A stretch of 64,000 nt of DNA from Morinoia aosen. Its lineage: Eukaryota; Arthropoda; Malacostraca; Amphipoda; Talitridae. The stretch's first letter is position 1, and each line of letters starts with the position of its first letter. A model generated the notes under the pieces. That model had not been told where the DNA came from and did no database searches. It saw only the letters and a program-made list of their open reading frames with translations. The stretch is taken from assembly GCA_030386875.1 (NCBI GenBank), contig CM059566.1:36368068-36432067 (forward strand), written 5' to 3'. Both the position numbers and the translations under genes were made by a program. Shown here piece after piece: positions 13,911 through 26,800 of this stretch.

Positions 13911-16221
13911 CATGAGAGAAAAATTATGTTACACAGACATGCATGGTACTTTTCTGATCACGGGGAATCAATAAAAACAAGAAATAATCAGATTATATCG
14001 GTCAATAAATAGCTTATATTTTGGTGATAAACTTTTTTCCGAGGTATAGCTATGGCGAAGTTTTAAACATTCATTATTTCAGTGAATACGCTCGATAACT
14101 TTATTTATTAATTTTATTATTGAAAATCTATCGTCTCTTAGCGCTAAAAAAAACGGCTATTCGTTATCAACAAAACAAACGTAATTTTCAGAAGTGTTGA
14201 AATTATATGCGTCATCAAGCGTTTCTCATTTTAATCAAAAATCATTTTAAGAATCAAAATCATATGCTCCGGTCGGCAAGCTTCTCTGATTACGAGGCAC
14301 TCCAAATATCTGGCCGCCAATGTGCTGACTCATCTCCTTAAAGACCGCAGTGATGCAATCTTGTCCGGTAATTCAAGTAAAACGACTCTCCAGGATGCGA
14401 GGAGCAGTGTATTTAAAAATAATATAATTGCGCCAGCGACGTATTTGCATAGGGCATCTGTCTTGTCCCGGACACAAGCTCGACAACCAAAAAAGCTCGC
14501 CACCGCCATCTGATAAGCTCGCTGACATTAATTTACACTATTTTCCAAGTGCGACATGCTCTTTCTAGTGGCGCTTTTATCGTCTCCACAACCCCACTAG
14601 CCGCTAAACCTGAGAGTGACGGCTGGAAATCCCATGCAACGGACGCACTACGAACGTGTTCCGTATAGACTTCATGGTAGGAATGAAACTTTATCCGCAT
14701 TCCCGAACCCTAATGGCGTACGGAATGCCTGAGCACCGGTCAAAAACTGATGGCTCTGTGGACAGCCGTTCGGACATGCTACAGTAAAGTAGCGATTAAT
14801 TCAAGTCTTTTTTGATAACGAAAGACGGTCGTTTTCGTCCTCGGTCGCTTTTGAAAACGAAAGACGCTCGAATTTAATATGATTTCAATTGACCTCTAAA
14901 ACTCTTCGTACTTGACGCGCGTGAGTCATTTTCGACGCAGGTGGTCACAACAAACTGTCTCAGATTCAGGGAATTATTTTGGTTGTATATGGTTACATTT
15001 GTCTTCTGCAGCGGGGTTTTCCACCCTGATAGTTTTGAAGAACGCTGCACTTATGCAAAAATCAGTGCCCGTTACGGAAGAAATTGCTGAAGACCGTAAA
15101 CATATATACAGCATTGATAGGTAAAAGACATCAATACGAGTCAGGATACCAGACATCGAATTACTGCAAGAATAAATCGGTAGATTTGGACTAGCATTTC
15201 CATCGTGCAATTTTTCTGTTAAATAAAGAAATAAAATTATTTATACTAGCATTTATTCATGAGAAATAACAGGGGATGAAAATTTTTATTTGTGAAATTA
15301 TAAGCCAGTTTAGTTCATTCACCTAGTTGGTTATGTACATATTTTCATGTTATAATTTATGCTATGAAAAACCTCATGTTGTTGTCTCATAGAATTTTCA
15401 TGTTATAATTTATGTTATGAAAACAAATTGCATGTTAAGAAAAATCTCCCCATCGGTATTATAGCCACTATGGTCTCTTGCTAAACGTCTTATTAATGTT
15501 GTAAACATTTCTAAATTTTTATTTTTTCGATATAAGCCGAATTTTTCTACATTCCAATCAAGAGTTATGCATGCATTTTTTGCAAGATTTAATTTCATTT
15601 CACTAAATTCAAATTCGAGCACTACATTATGAAAGTCCTTCCCTGGTTAATTGGTGAGCCAAAGTTGCTTCGAATAATTCCCGTCTTTCGTCCACGCATT
15701 ATGCAACCAGAACAGGCAGCTCGCGCAGAAACATGAGAAACAATCGCTTTATATGCAAACTAATTTGGTCTGCATAAAATCTGCAATTGTAATTGGAATG
15801 GTGCAAGATATTTATGAATTATTTATAACAAAAGAAGCTTGTAAAGCTAATCGCTTTTATTCTCTTAAGGGAGAATCCGGGTTGTACATGGAGAAACAGG
15901 ACTTGCGTTCTAGAATTTGTAGTGATCGCAAGTGTAATTTTACTACCGCAGAAAACTCATAAAGGCATTATCTAAAACAAAAAACTGCAGCTTCTGAAAA
16001 TAGATGAGGTTTTTTTGTGTCATGTTGCTAATCTTAGTTTAATTAGTTGTATAAATGATGCAGCTAATTTGCTTGATGTAGCAGATTTAAAGCCAATTAT
16101 AGAGAGCAATTAAAAAAAAACATTAACTCTATCGTGCTCTCATTCAGCTTTGATTAAGAGAAACATTTCCTCGCTAAACGATCGAAAATCACAAGATTAG
16201 ATAAGTTAGTTTAAGCCACAA

Positions 16222-16522
16222 TAAAGGCATTCCAAAGAGATGAAGGATGAATGCAGCATTGAGCATGGAGTTAAGGGACCGTGGAATCTGTGCAAAAGGT
16301 GCGTTTCCACACGATCTCCAACGCTTAGAAATAAGTTGAGAAAGAAGGGAATAAAAACGATAAAAGTTAAAAAATAAAGTATGAGGTGCTGAAAAACGGG
16401 ACTGCAGTGAACTGATGAAGTATAATCCTCGATAAACGAAACACATATTCTGCTTCAACAAAAAAAAGGCCATTCCTAACTCTCAGCTCGGGACCTCACA
16501 TTTTCATCCTGGGAGTTGAAAA
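16222..16522 (-). repeat. Dispersed repeat family A, minus copy
   Basis: The reverse complement carries the family order: a CCCAGG-containing head, CCCGAGCTGAGAGTTAGG, a T-rich middle, then a tail with ATTCCACGGTCCC and the region corresponding to CTAAATGGTGCCTTCCTCC in better copies. The copy is decayed. See 61619-61940 for the best-preserved copy. Confidence 0.65.
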
Positions 16523-17013
16523 TCACAAAATTCCCATCATGTCACTGGGTAAATCTTAGAAGCCCTAATTTGACATTTTGTTGGTGACCATCTTGTATGG
16601 CTAGCGACCATTTGCTAAAAAGTAATCTAATTTATTATTACGAATTCTTCGAAATTTGGATTTCATTCTCAAGGTCTACAGAGGAATCAGTTGAACGTAT
16701 TTCATTGTATTTCACGTCTCTTTATGCCAACACAATCTACGTGATTTAGGTTAATTTTACTGCCACTAATCGCGAACAATGTTGATCAGAACAGCATTTA
16801 CAATGCTAGTACTAGCATTTTTCATAACACTTCATTTTATAATAATGAAAATCCCTAAAGCTATTTTGAAATAAGTTCTAACAATGTCCTACATAAAAGT
16901 TTATTATTATGCTTTCATTCAAGATAAGTGACGGCTACATTCTAAATAAAGCTAATACATATTAGATTGTGAGTTAAAGTATAAGCTTCCCTATCCTCTG
17001 CAAACTCGTTCCC

Positions 17014-17335
17014 AATAAATGAAGGAGAAAGGCATCATTAATTTCTGAATTAAAGAAATGGGAATCTATGCTCAAATTGTATCCCCACAAGCAACTCATA
17101 GATACAGCAAGATTGAAAAAATTTTTGTAATACGGTTAAAGTTGAAGAAGAAACTAATCGAAACTGAAGCGAAGGACTACGTGAACCGAGGAAATATTGT
17201 CCATCTCCGTAACAAAACCAAAAAATATTCAATTTTAACAACAGTTTGGCTTACATGAAATTCAGCTAGGAATCTCACATCTTCTCCCTGGGAGCGCTAA
17301 TTCTCGTATCCCTCCTCCTAGGAGCAGCAGAAACC
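17014..17335 (-). repeat. Dispersed repeat family A, degraded minus copy
   Basis: The head is recognisable on the minus strand: GGGAGAAGATGTGAGATTCC preceded by GCGCTCCCAGG-like sequence. The middle and the tail near 17020-17045 (GATGCCTTTCTCCTTC on the minus strand) are only weakly similar. Boundaries are approximate. Confidence 0.5.
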
Positions 17336-17700
17336 GACCCATTTTATTCTTTTCTAATACCCGTCGTAAAATATAGTTTCACTTTAATTTTAAACAGAGT
17401 CAAAAAACATAACCAGCTATGAAGATGTTCGAAAATATAATGAATATTTTTTCTGAAAAAGGGCAATTATTATCTTCGAACAAAACAGTAATATAACCTT
17501 GAGAAATGATCGAACTCTAGTGCGCTAACCAGGGATTCTCATCAAACAAAAGATCAGCTTCCAACAAATCAGTTATCCATACCTGAGAGATGGGGAATTT
17601 GGTAGCTCATAATTACAACATTATGAATACTAGCAAGACTTGGGGAAATTCCACGGACAATGTCATCGTTAAGCTAGGTGAACTCGTGAAAAAAAAAATC

Positions 17701-17890
17701 CACCAACATTACCTACCCTATGCTAACCTAACCTATCTTATCTTGCCCTAACTTATACTACCCTAACCTATCCTAACCTGACCTATGCTACCTATCCTAA
17801 CCTAACCTATCCTAACCTAACCTATCGTTTCCTAACCGAACATAACCTATCCTGTCTTATCCTAAACTAACCTACCCTAACCGAACCTAA
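17701..17890. repeat. Interstitial CCTAA-rich (TTAGG-like) tract
   Basis: About 190 bases consist almost wholly of CCTAACCTAT-type words with variants such as CCTTATCTTG and CCGAACCTAA. On the other strand this reads as TTAGG/ATAGG words, related to the common arthropod telomere repeat but degenerate and mixed with a 10-base CCTAACCTAT period. It most likely is a decayed interstitial telomere-like repeat or a simple satellite. Confidence 0.7.
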
Positions 17891-18069
17891 AAAAATGTCA
17901 AACATCAATGCATTTAAATGCCATCTTTCAATGTTACACTGAAGAGTTCGGTATCCATGGTTGTGAACTCGGACGAAAGCGTAACCGATGGACTAAGTAC
18001 AAGCGTAACGGATGAATTAACCAACTAAAGAAAAAAGCAAGAAACAAGCAGAATTTTGTATAGATAACC

Positions 18070-18300
18070 TTACTACTACAAGAGCAATCAAAAGGGTTTA
18101 ACCCAGCAGATTCAGAGTCGGAATGAATATCACGTGTATTGGTAGGTTAGATTAGCTTGTATAGAATATCAGCAGTTGAGACTTAGCAAAGTATACGAAA
18201 GCCATAGAATAGCATGGGAAATCATGGAAAAGCCATGGTGAAGCTCAGTTTGTCCGATATCTAATTCTGTCATTTTTAACGGGCCGTGCGCACTACATAG
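18070..18300 (+). repeat. Dispersed repeat family C, copy 1
   Basis: It shares AACCCAGCAGATTCAGAGTC, GGAATGAATATCACGTGTAT, then CCATAGAATAGCATGG and a terminal ACGGGCCGTG with 48800-49125. A shorter, diverged copy lies at 63003-63350. The conserved GC-rich end (ACGGGCCGTG), itself a near-palindrome, marks the same edge in all copies. Confidence 0.65.
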
Positions 18301-19059
18301 TAATGAAAATAATGGTGATAGGTGTTGATAAAATCAACATTAAAGCCCGGATTTTTAAGTTTTAGTCGTTCGATCATCAGTGTGTCCGTCAGTCCGTACG
18401 TCCTGAACATCAAGCGGTGTCATAATTACGATTGTCGTCGTTACCAGATAGAAATTAAAGTAAATGACGGCTCATATTTTCACTGTTTTTTGGACATGTC
18501 GCGATTTCTAATATTTAGTCCTGATTCAAGCTACCACAACTCAGGTTCAGATTTAATTAATCCGAATATTAAAAACATATTTAATTTAATATTAGTTAAA
18601 CAGGCTCATTCAAGGCTGGAGTAACCAAGTTTATGAGCTACTCTACAGTATCTGAGTTCACCTGACAACGAATGGAGTTCTTTTTTAACCGATTATTCAA
18701 GTCATCTCACAACTCTGAGACAAGTTTAATTTTTCGAAGGGGATTTTTGTGTTCAAGAAAATTAAAAAATAATTTATAAAAATCCTCAAAAAATCAAACA
18801 TGATTCAAAATTTGTTTAGCTCTAATTAGAAGTCGTAACTAGACTTGAAGTTTCCCATGACTCACTGCAAAAAAAAACATTACTAATAAATGTAATACAT
18901 GAGAAATCACGTAAATATATCATGGTCTTTTAACTACGGCATGCTATGTCCATTCAGGGCATGTAATGTCCATATATTTTGTTATATTCTCCAGTGAAAA
19001 ATTGAGTTTCTAACTGATTGAATATAAGTTAGTTTTAGCCTCCATTACCACAACAAAGA

Positions 19060-19350
19060 TGTTGAAAGAGAGCTAAAATGAAGCACCATTCTGTATGGAG
19101 TTAGAGGGAACGTGGAATCCGTACAAGGTGAATTCCCGCACAGGATCCCGTGTGCTAAGAAACAGCAAGTTGTGAAGGTTAGGAAACAAGCCAAAAGCCG
19201 GAAAAGGTAGTCAGAGGTGCTGAAGAGCCGGATAGCAGCGAACCGAAAAAAATGGTCCATTCAACATTCTATTTCAACAAAGAGAAGGCCTAACTAACTA
19301 TCACCTCGGTACCTCATATTTTCCCTCTGGAAATGTTAATTCCCATAAAT
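19060..19350 (-). repeat. Dispersed repeat family A, minus copy
   Basis: Reverse-strand reading gives a GGAATTAACATTTCC head, TGAGGTACCGAGGTGATAG, a T-rich middle and ATTCCACGTTCCCTCTAAC, then CTCCATACAGAATGGTGC. These are in the same order as the plus copies at 28529, 36078, 60277 and 61619. Confidence 0.65.
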
Positions 19351-21231
19351 ACAAAAGTTTTATTCCGCTGAGCGGCGTTGAATTTCGTAAATAAAGAATG
19401 TTTCAAAGTCAAAATTCAGCACGCCATGTGACATACAACGTAGATTAAGTTTGAGTTCGTCCGCCTGCTATTTTATTCATGAACATGGGCAAGTTTGTTA
19501 TGTAACTTTCAATAAATTATAATAATTATTACCAACGATTTTCATTAGTTTTAACAAAGCTTTACGACTTTTGCTGGAGCCAATTGATCGTGTTGTAGGT
19601 AATTAACCAATACGGCACCCGATGTTATGGAAAACCTCGTCGAAATTATGGTAACAAGTTAATAATGTGAATTTGACCCCGTGTTCATTGGACTTGCATC
19701 TTAAAAGTAGCATTTAGTTATTGTTTGGCAGTATATTTCTCATTATATTTTTCAATGTTAAAGAACTACGCGAGCACGACATATTCAACCAAATCAATAT
19801 AATTGAAGATTTTACTATAAGATTTGCTTACATCGAACTTTAATCTACGTACGCTTTAAAATTATATCAATCAAGTAAAGCCTTTCATATTTGGTATGCG
19901 TTGTGAGTATAATATGCAAATAGTAATATACTAATGGTATTCTCTTTCCTAGCATTTTTCTTCTGTTTTCATAATTTGTTTTATCCTAATGCTGAGTCTG
20001 GCATTTTCTGAGAGCATCTGTTTTGAACGACATTCACATGAAGAATTTGAAAGGCTCATTCATGAGCGATTGCACAATAATGGCTACTACTTCTTCATCG
20101 GTATTCTATTTCATGAGACATTTTTCTCTCACAGATTTTTTAATCTCAATCAGAAAACCAAATGTTAACTCACTGAAAGACATGAGCACATATGGGAGGA
20201 AAATTTCACCATAGACTACTTGCACACCTCTCATAGATCATTATTGTTCTTTCTTCGATAGGGAGAGAATATTTTGAAAATAAATGCATTGCATCAGCAA
20301 AGCGTGCATACGAAACTTTTCTAGTCACACTCAAATCGGAAACACAATTACGCGTTCAAAGTATAGAGTAGCGCATTAGATACAGTGAAATTGGCTCGAA
20401 AGTGAACGCCGTGATAAGACTCAAGTTCAGTTAAAATAACTACAAAACCACCCAAAATCCAACATCATAGCTAAAAGTACGTCAAGTTTCTCAACATTCT
20501 CGTCCCAATGAACTGAGAGCGCTTTCGGTTTAAAGACGCTAGAGTTCGAGTCATTTTCGGAGCTGCCCACATTCTGGAGCAAATTAACTAACGTGGAGGC
20601 GTTTGCTTACGTTCTAAGAGAGGTAAATCGCTTAATTTAAGGCATTGCCCACGCGATCTCTTCGTTTAGCCGTGATCGTAGAACCGAGCTCAGGATGGCC
20701 GAGGGTGTAAATCAGAACAGCTTGGGCTCGCAAGACAAGATGTGTTTACTCAGCTCATGGGCGCACAAAAATGTGGAGAGTTGATTTGTATCTCAGAGGA
20801 AGTTTTATTTCCCTGTGTTTTAAATTGAACTCAACACTCGGGGCTGATTTTGCCGCGCCGCAGGCTCTCGTTTCTGCGCAGTCGGTGAAATTGTGCAGCA
20901 AAATTCCTAGCCGCATTCTACTTCTGTGTTTTTCAAATATAAATGCTTGTGAGCTGGGCAGCATGTAGTTAACTTTGCCTATGGAAAGTTCATCTAACAA
21001 TGGATAGCTGTTCGCAACTTTCTCCTCGCGACATACGAACTACTTTACAACTCACTACATTAGTGATCAATCATGCGACGTTCGGATGGGCTGAAAACAA
21101 ACTCATTCGAGGCTCAGGTTCTTGAGACCCAGCGATCATAGGAGTAAGCAGCACCTATGATTAGCGCTGAAGAGGCGCTCTCAGAATAGGCATCTATTTA
21201 AAATTGCGCACTAAATTGATCTCGGAATTTC

Positions 21232-21549
21232 ATGAATGAAACAACTGCTGCACGTGAACCCCTTGAAAAAATATTACTGGGTTGGCAATCTTTTCTGCTC
21301 GAGTTTCCTGACTTGCCTTGTATCGCACAGAGTTTGTGTGCTCCTCCGAAGTTGAAACCCAAATATTTCTTACCTCGAACTGAAGCGACGTTATGGGAAA
21401 TGCCTCACAAAATTGCCTCCTTGGTAGAAATTAAATTGCCGAACGAATCTCACCTTTTCGACGTAAAATGCTATATTAACAAGTTAAGTGCGGCGGATTT
21501 AAATGAAGCTCCGTATTCAACTCAAATTAAGGTTGATTTTAGAGATTAA
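21232..21549 (+). CDS. Uncharacterised ORF, 105 codons
   Basis: A single open frame begins with ATG and ends with TAA. Its composition is balanced, with several Pro, Cys and charged residues, unlike the Lys/Asn/Phe-rich random frames nearby. I recognise no motif, signal peptide or membrane segment. There is no flanking exon I can connect and no clear polyadenylation signal. It could be a fragment of a decayed gene or chance. Confidence 0.2.
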   Translation: MNETTAAREPLEKILLGWQSFLLEFPDLPCIAQSLCAPPKLKPKYFLPRTEATLWEMPHKIASLVEIKLPNESHLFDVKCYINKLSAADLNEAPYSTQIKVDFRD

Positions 21550-21614
21550 TTTTGAAAATAATGAACACTAAATAGATCGCGCTTTCACTTAATTTTCATT
21601 AAGCATTTATCGAA

Positions 21615-21700
21615 ATTGAGTCAGTGACTGCTGGTCGGTCTGCAGCATTAAGAAAATCCCCATAGTGACCACTGGTGGGTCACGTCGCACTTAAGCGTTA
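21615..21700 (-). repeat. Dispersed repeat family B, partial minus copy
   Basis: On the minus strand: AGTGCGACGTGACCCACCAG, then GGTCACTATGGGGATTTTC, parallel to the GTGCG...CCACCGGTGG...GGGAATTTTC order of the copy at 76. Confidence 0.4.
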
Positions 21701-22759
21701 AAATGATATGAAATCGGATTAAACGGTTTGAAAATATCAAATATGAAAAATATCAATATTAAACGTGAAAATAATAATATTATATTCAAATGTATGCGAT
21801 ATGCAGTAAGGAATAAAACCTATAAATATACGCAGGCACATAAGAATAATTTATTCATAACCAATCGCGCTCTCCTAATTAAGTTGGACACAAATAATAT
21901 AAGTAACCACTTTCTTCAAAAAGCAAAAGTTATCTCTCTTGTCACCTCTTATCCCGCATACAAAGCCAAACAAATTCTTCTCAGTGGACGAAAATAGAAA
22001 TGCAGACTCCACAACAAAATGCATGCTCTCGTTCTACAGCGTTGCGCTCACACCAGACACCAGAGTTGTGCGCAGGAAGAGTTCGAAATTCTTTTGATTT
22101 AATTAGGTCCGAATTTGGAAGTTGTCCGAATTAAGCAGCTCGTAGCTGTTTCTAATAAGCCACGACATGGTGTCCAAATTTCTTCTCCTTATATATAAAC
22201 TCGTTCCTAATCAAGCTCGCAGTTTTTAGAGCATCGACCCAAGCCTTTCGAGACCAAGCGCCACCTCTGCACACCTGTTGCAGAGCAGCACCTTGTCAAG
22301 GCTTTCTTGTTCTCGAGACCACGGCTTTCACATGCAAATAAGCTTATAATTATCATGCTCTAATGTTCAACTTCCGTAGTGGCGATAAATGAAATTGATA
22401 CTGAAATCAGAAAACAATCTAAAACTTTAAAAAGTGTGTACCTAATTAGTCAAGGCGAAGTTGCTTAATCTTGGGCAGAAATTAATATAGATTCATCGAA
22501 CATGTTGAGACGTTGTCTATCCCCAGCACAATCTCTTCATGCTCGTCTGGTGCCGCACAATGGCATTAGTCGGTGCCTATTGTGCTTAAATTTGACTACA
22601 CACCTTCTACCTCTAGGCCACCCAGGCACAATACCAAGGGCCTTTAGCCCGGGTCTTTATTTATTACCCAGACGTCGTTCCATAAATAAAACGTCTCTCT
22701 TTCTGCAAGCCAAGAATAATTCTTGGTTTGAGCGAGATGTCTCTCTCTTTCTGCCCAGG

Positions 22760-23240
22760 TGAGGTCGGAAGTTGCGATGGACTCTGGCGCCAACATTCAA
22801 CAGGTGGCGCCGACTCCGCGACTCCGAGCTCGTTATATACCGTGACACCAATTGCTGGCGACTGCAATCACCTTCAGGCATCCATCCAAGTGACAGACAT
22901 CTCTTCTTCTTCTTCCAAACCGGTACCTGCTCACGACTGAGTTTCAGGAAACACTCGACCGACGTGAAGTTCCTATCCTTGTGTAGTTTCCTTCCTGCAC
23001 GGTCCGCCTCGCTCGAAGTTCGGCATACGCTCTCTCCTCGGTTCGAGCGCGAGTTTCGGTGTTGAGTGCAGATGTGGACTTAGGTTTGCTCGGGTAAACT
23101 CCGCATGTAAGGTCACTGTGAACGCCAAGTCTCTTCCAAAGCGCAGTTTCTTGTCTTTCGTGGAAAAAGTTCGCTTCATTCCACCGCACCATTTTTGAAA
23201 ACTTTGATTTGTGTTGAAAAGAAAGTTTTGAGCAAAGAAG
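22760..23240 (+). promoter_or_regulatory. Probable promoter/5' UTR region of the TGF-beta gene
   Basis: A GC- and CpG-richer island in otherwise AT-rich DNA lies about 0.6-1 kb upstream of the first coding exon. It holds a TATATA at 22834-22839, two TGGCGCC-type motifs at about 22788-22812, and a candidate donor (TTC|GTAAGG) near 23248. A possible acceptor (TTGCCAG) ends at 23681, so a noncoding first exon spliced to an exon starting at 23682 is plausible. Overlapping frames on both strands (22502-23192) have no recognisable protein and are treated as noncoding. Transcription start is inferred, not shown. Confidence 0.35.
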
Positions 23241-23790
23241 AGAATTTCGTAAGGTCGTGGTGGACTGAAAGCTAATTCCTACTCGCTCACATTCATTGTT
23301 TTACGGTCGAACGACCCTGATGCAGAGTTTCTGAACACATGTTTCTCGCACTGTTTATCATTATTCAAATTGGCTATGTGCTTTCTCCTGAAATATTCTG
23401 TAAACTGAATTTAAAACTAGGCGAGTTTTCTGCTTCTTAGCTTTGCTTCTATCCTAGTCAGTCATCTTCATACGATTCAGATAGATTCATCATAAATTCA
23501 GAAGTAAAAACATTTTTTTCTTATCATACCGCAAAATGCCCAGGTGATACGCTCAAAATTTCGGCATTATTATGATAAAACTCTGATTTGGTTCAAGAAG
23601 TTATCCTGCGTAAGGCTATTTTTCATGTAAACTACTATACATGAGTTTTTTTTATTCAAAACATACATCTTAACTTGCCAGGGCTCTGCGTGAATCCTGA
23701 CTGTACCAACAAAGTGAAGTGTTTGCTTCGACAAAGAATTGTTTCATTGGAATAACACTTGTGCAGATAAGCTCACTAGACACCCGCGAC

Positions 23791-23895
23791 ATGGCCTTCT
23801 TCAAAGCAGTGTCATTTCTTTGCGTTTTTTCCCTTACGTTATCAGTCACTGCAGGTGTGGCTCTTCTACCTACATCAGCAGACAAACTTCTACAG
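23791..23895 (+). CDS. TGF-beta ligand exon 1: signal peptide
   Basis: ATG at 23791 (context GACATGG) starts 35 codons ending at CAG|GTACGA, phase 0. The first 22 residues have a short basic/polar start and a hydrophobic core, a clear secretion signal. An in-frame upstream ATG at 23719 would bury the signal behind 24 residues, so 23791 is preferred. The exon may start at 23682 as 5' UTR after a TTGCCAG acceptor. Confidence 0.8.
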
Positions 23896-26800
23896 GTACG
23901 ATGACCTTTATTTGCTTAATATTTCCGTGCATTACTTACCATAAACTGGAGCTTGTGAATGGTTCTACATTGTGGACATCCATGCTCTGCAGAATGGTAC
24001 ACAGTGTTGGATTCACACTTTTATTCCAATGTTTTCTTGATGAAAAGCAGCTAACACAATGTTAAAAAATAATAATTTAGGAAACTTTTTCTGGGCAGTC
24101 TTTGATGAAAATGTTACAAAAAGTGAAAAAATGTGCATTTTCTCACTCTTTACGACCATAAAACGATCATCAACATTTCAATTTAAGCAAGTGAAAATAC
24201 AAATTAATAATATTTGAAAACGAATCATTCTCATAATGAAGTTGTTTCCATTTTAAACAACACTCTGTAAACCATTAAAGTAAATCTTACCTTGAACTGG
24301 GAACAAGATTTCCCCCATCACTTGCTTCAGAGTTGTTCACTTGTGACGCCATACGAACACACGTACCAGAAGTATATGTGTTCCACTAAACTCTTCGAAC
24401 ACACTTGGCAGGAATATATGAGTTTCGCTAAACTCTACGAACACACTTGCCAGGAATATGAGTTTCGCTAATTCTCTTACTGTCAGAAGTTAAGATAATA
24501 TCATCTCAATAATGTTGCTTTTTGTGTTATTATTCAGGGCTGTGAGCATGCACCAGCTTTTATTGAACTCTCGCGTAAATGTTGCTTTGATTGTACTGCG
24601 ATTTGCTTGAGTCGGCATTTGCTGTGAATAACTGAATTTTTGTGCATATCATCGGTTGTTGACTTGAGCATTTCACGCATAAACTGAGATGAGCGTGAAA
24701 AATTTAATAAGACTGGAAAATCGCAGCATGTTTGTCAACTTTGAACCACAAATTTTTATTGAGTTACTTTTTCACTCGCATCACTCTCCGGTTACCAAAG
24801 GCTTGAAAATTATTAATAATCCAGCGTGAAATGAGGGACAATAAAGCTTTTAAAGAAGAGGTGACACGTGCATCCGAAAAAACGGGAGTAAATATTTAGA
24901 AATCAATTACTTCAGTAGTGCTTCAGAGATAAAAATAAAACTCGAAAACGAGGCCTAAATGTTTTACGAGGAATTTTTAGAATATAATAATACATTATTT
25001 TCAATTCTTCTCTCTCTCTCTCTCTCTCTCCCTCCCTCTCTCTCTCTCTCTCTGCTCACGGTGAATTGTTTACCTTTTTTGTCACCTCGCGACGCTTTCA
25101 ATTTTGAAGGCTCCAGGAAATCCAAGCAGCATCTGGCAATTTAAAATTCTTCATTTTAAATTAAGCTACTACATAAAATTTCTCCCAAAACCTGTATTAT
25201 AAAAATTTGTAAACTAGACATACTATTAGTTTGGTAACACCATAACCATGCCAGTAGTTGATAAAGCTGAGGGGAAAATACTAAATGGATTGCATCCGTT
25301 AGCTTATTTTAGTTTGAAAAGGAGTATGAACAGTGGATCTGAAAAAATTAGCAGTCATTGATAAAGAAACCCTTTGAAGTCATAGTCTGCATTCACTAAA
25401 ACGTGTGAACTTCATGATGATGCACTAGTGACCGACATTATAGAAAGAAAAAGAGCGAAAAGAAAACAAAAACTTCGCAACTAGGGTGCTGAATGCCAAC
25501 TGGTCATTTTGACCAGTTGTGACGTGAAAGTAGGCCAAATATAAGGATTTAAAATAAATACCAATCCAGTAACCCTGAGGCCGGTGGTTGCGTAGGCACA
25601 GATCCTCAGCATGCATTCGCCCTCCAACAGCTGCTCGACTTGCCCGGGCCTGGAGGTCACAGAGTGGATCCTCCTCAAGTCATGCTCGAGTTGTACTCCA
25701 GAGTGAGCCAGTCTTCCCCCGACTCGGCTCAACTTCCTCATGGTGCCACTACTGTGACAGCCGTCCCAGCCTCAGGTATCTAAGTTCGAGACAAATGTCA
25801 ACCCTTATTATTTTCAAAAACTTCGACTTATCTTTAGAAATTCCCCCCGTTATTGTTTTGCGTCCCCTCGTCAGCAAATTCCGACTGTTGAAAATGTGTA
25901 TTTCGTACGTGAAATGCAATGATATCACGACTGGGTGCTGTTATTCATTTCATTCAAGAAATTTCTCTAAAAAAACAGCAAGATCTGTGAAAAAATTGTT
26001 ACTTTACATTATTCTAAAATTTAAAATAAGAATCCTGGTACGGTATATTTTCGCAGAATATATTCTCCATATATGTACCTACACATGTAAAGTCATATGC
26101 CTTCATTCACCAGCATCTCTCAATGTTTACTCTTCAAATCTTTGAACAACAACATTTTTCAACTAAATTCGTATTTCTCCTCGAATGTGGAAATTTATAA
26201 CGCATTGTACATCGTCAATTCATGTTCTCATACATGCAAAATAAAACTCGTGAGTACACACAACGCATTCCATAACCTTAAAATCTTACAATAATGGTAT
26301 CTTCAAAATGATGGAATATTTCTCCACGAATGTGGATAGTTGTAACACATTCACAGTGATAGTTGTAACACATGAAGCAATGAACATTGGCCATTCATGT
26401 CCTTACGCAATAAAATCTATCACTAGTAAGTGCAACGCTATATTTAATCGTCAAACCTTCTAACATTAACACTTTCAAAATAAGAAAATATTTCTCCATG
26501 AATGTGAATCATGGCAACACACTGTACATAGTTCATTCATGTTCCCACACAAGTGAAACCTCATACATACGTAACATCTAACTCACAGTAAAAACTAACT
26601 CATACGCAATGTTGAATCCTAAAACATCGACATTTTCGAAACGCGTGAACATTTGTGCGAGCAGTGGAGGAAGAAGGGAAGTTCCACTTCGTGCTGCCGT
26701 CGCTCCACCAGGCCGAGGAGGTGGTGGGTGTCGAGTTCCACATGCACCACGGCCACCTGCAGCACTTCTCCACCCTCACGCACAGGGGCATCACTCTGCA

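Larger units (their letters stand above)
12600..22480. other. Gene-poor intergenic DNA with repeats
   Basis: Apart from the repeats listed separately, no supported gene was found. An open frame crossing 14270-14361 reads through a peptide containing HSKYLAANVLTHLLKDRSDA and ends at a possible donor (G|GTAATT). It looks somewhat exon-like but no partner exon is visible. An ORF at 21232-21549 (105 codons) has a balanced composition but no recognisable domain. Slightly GC-richer patches at 14280-14800 and 20500-21150 hold nothing I can name. Confidence 0.45.

Noticed and set aside
13664-14012. Cys-rich + strand ORFs
   Set aside because: They come from the 60-bp minisatellite and appear in more than one frame.
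22502-23192. Several overlapping ORFs on both strands
   Set aside because: A GC-rich region with few stops in any frame; no recognisable domain or splice partners. Better explained as promoter/5' UTR.
25481-25741. Minus-strand ORF opposite exon 2 of the TGF-beta gene
   Set aside because: It is the shadow of the real + strand exon, which has propeptide motifs and phase-matched splice sites.
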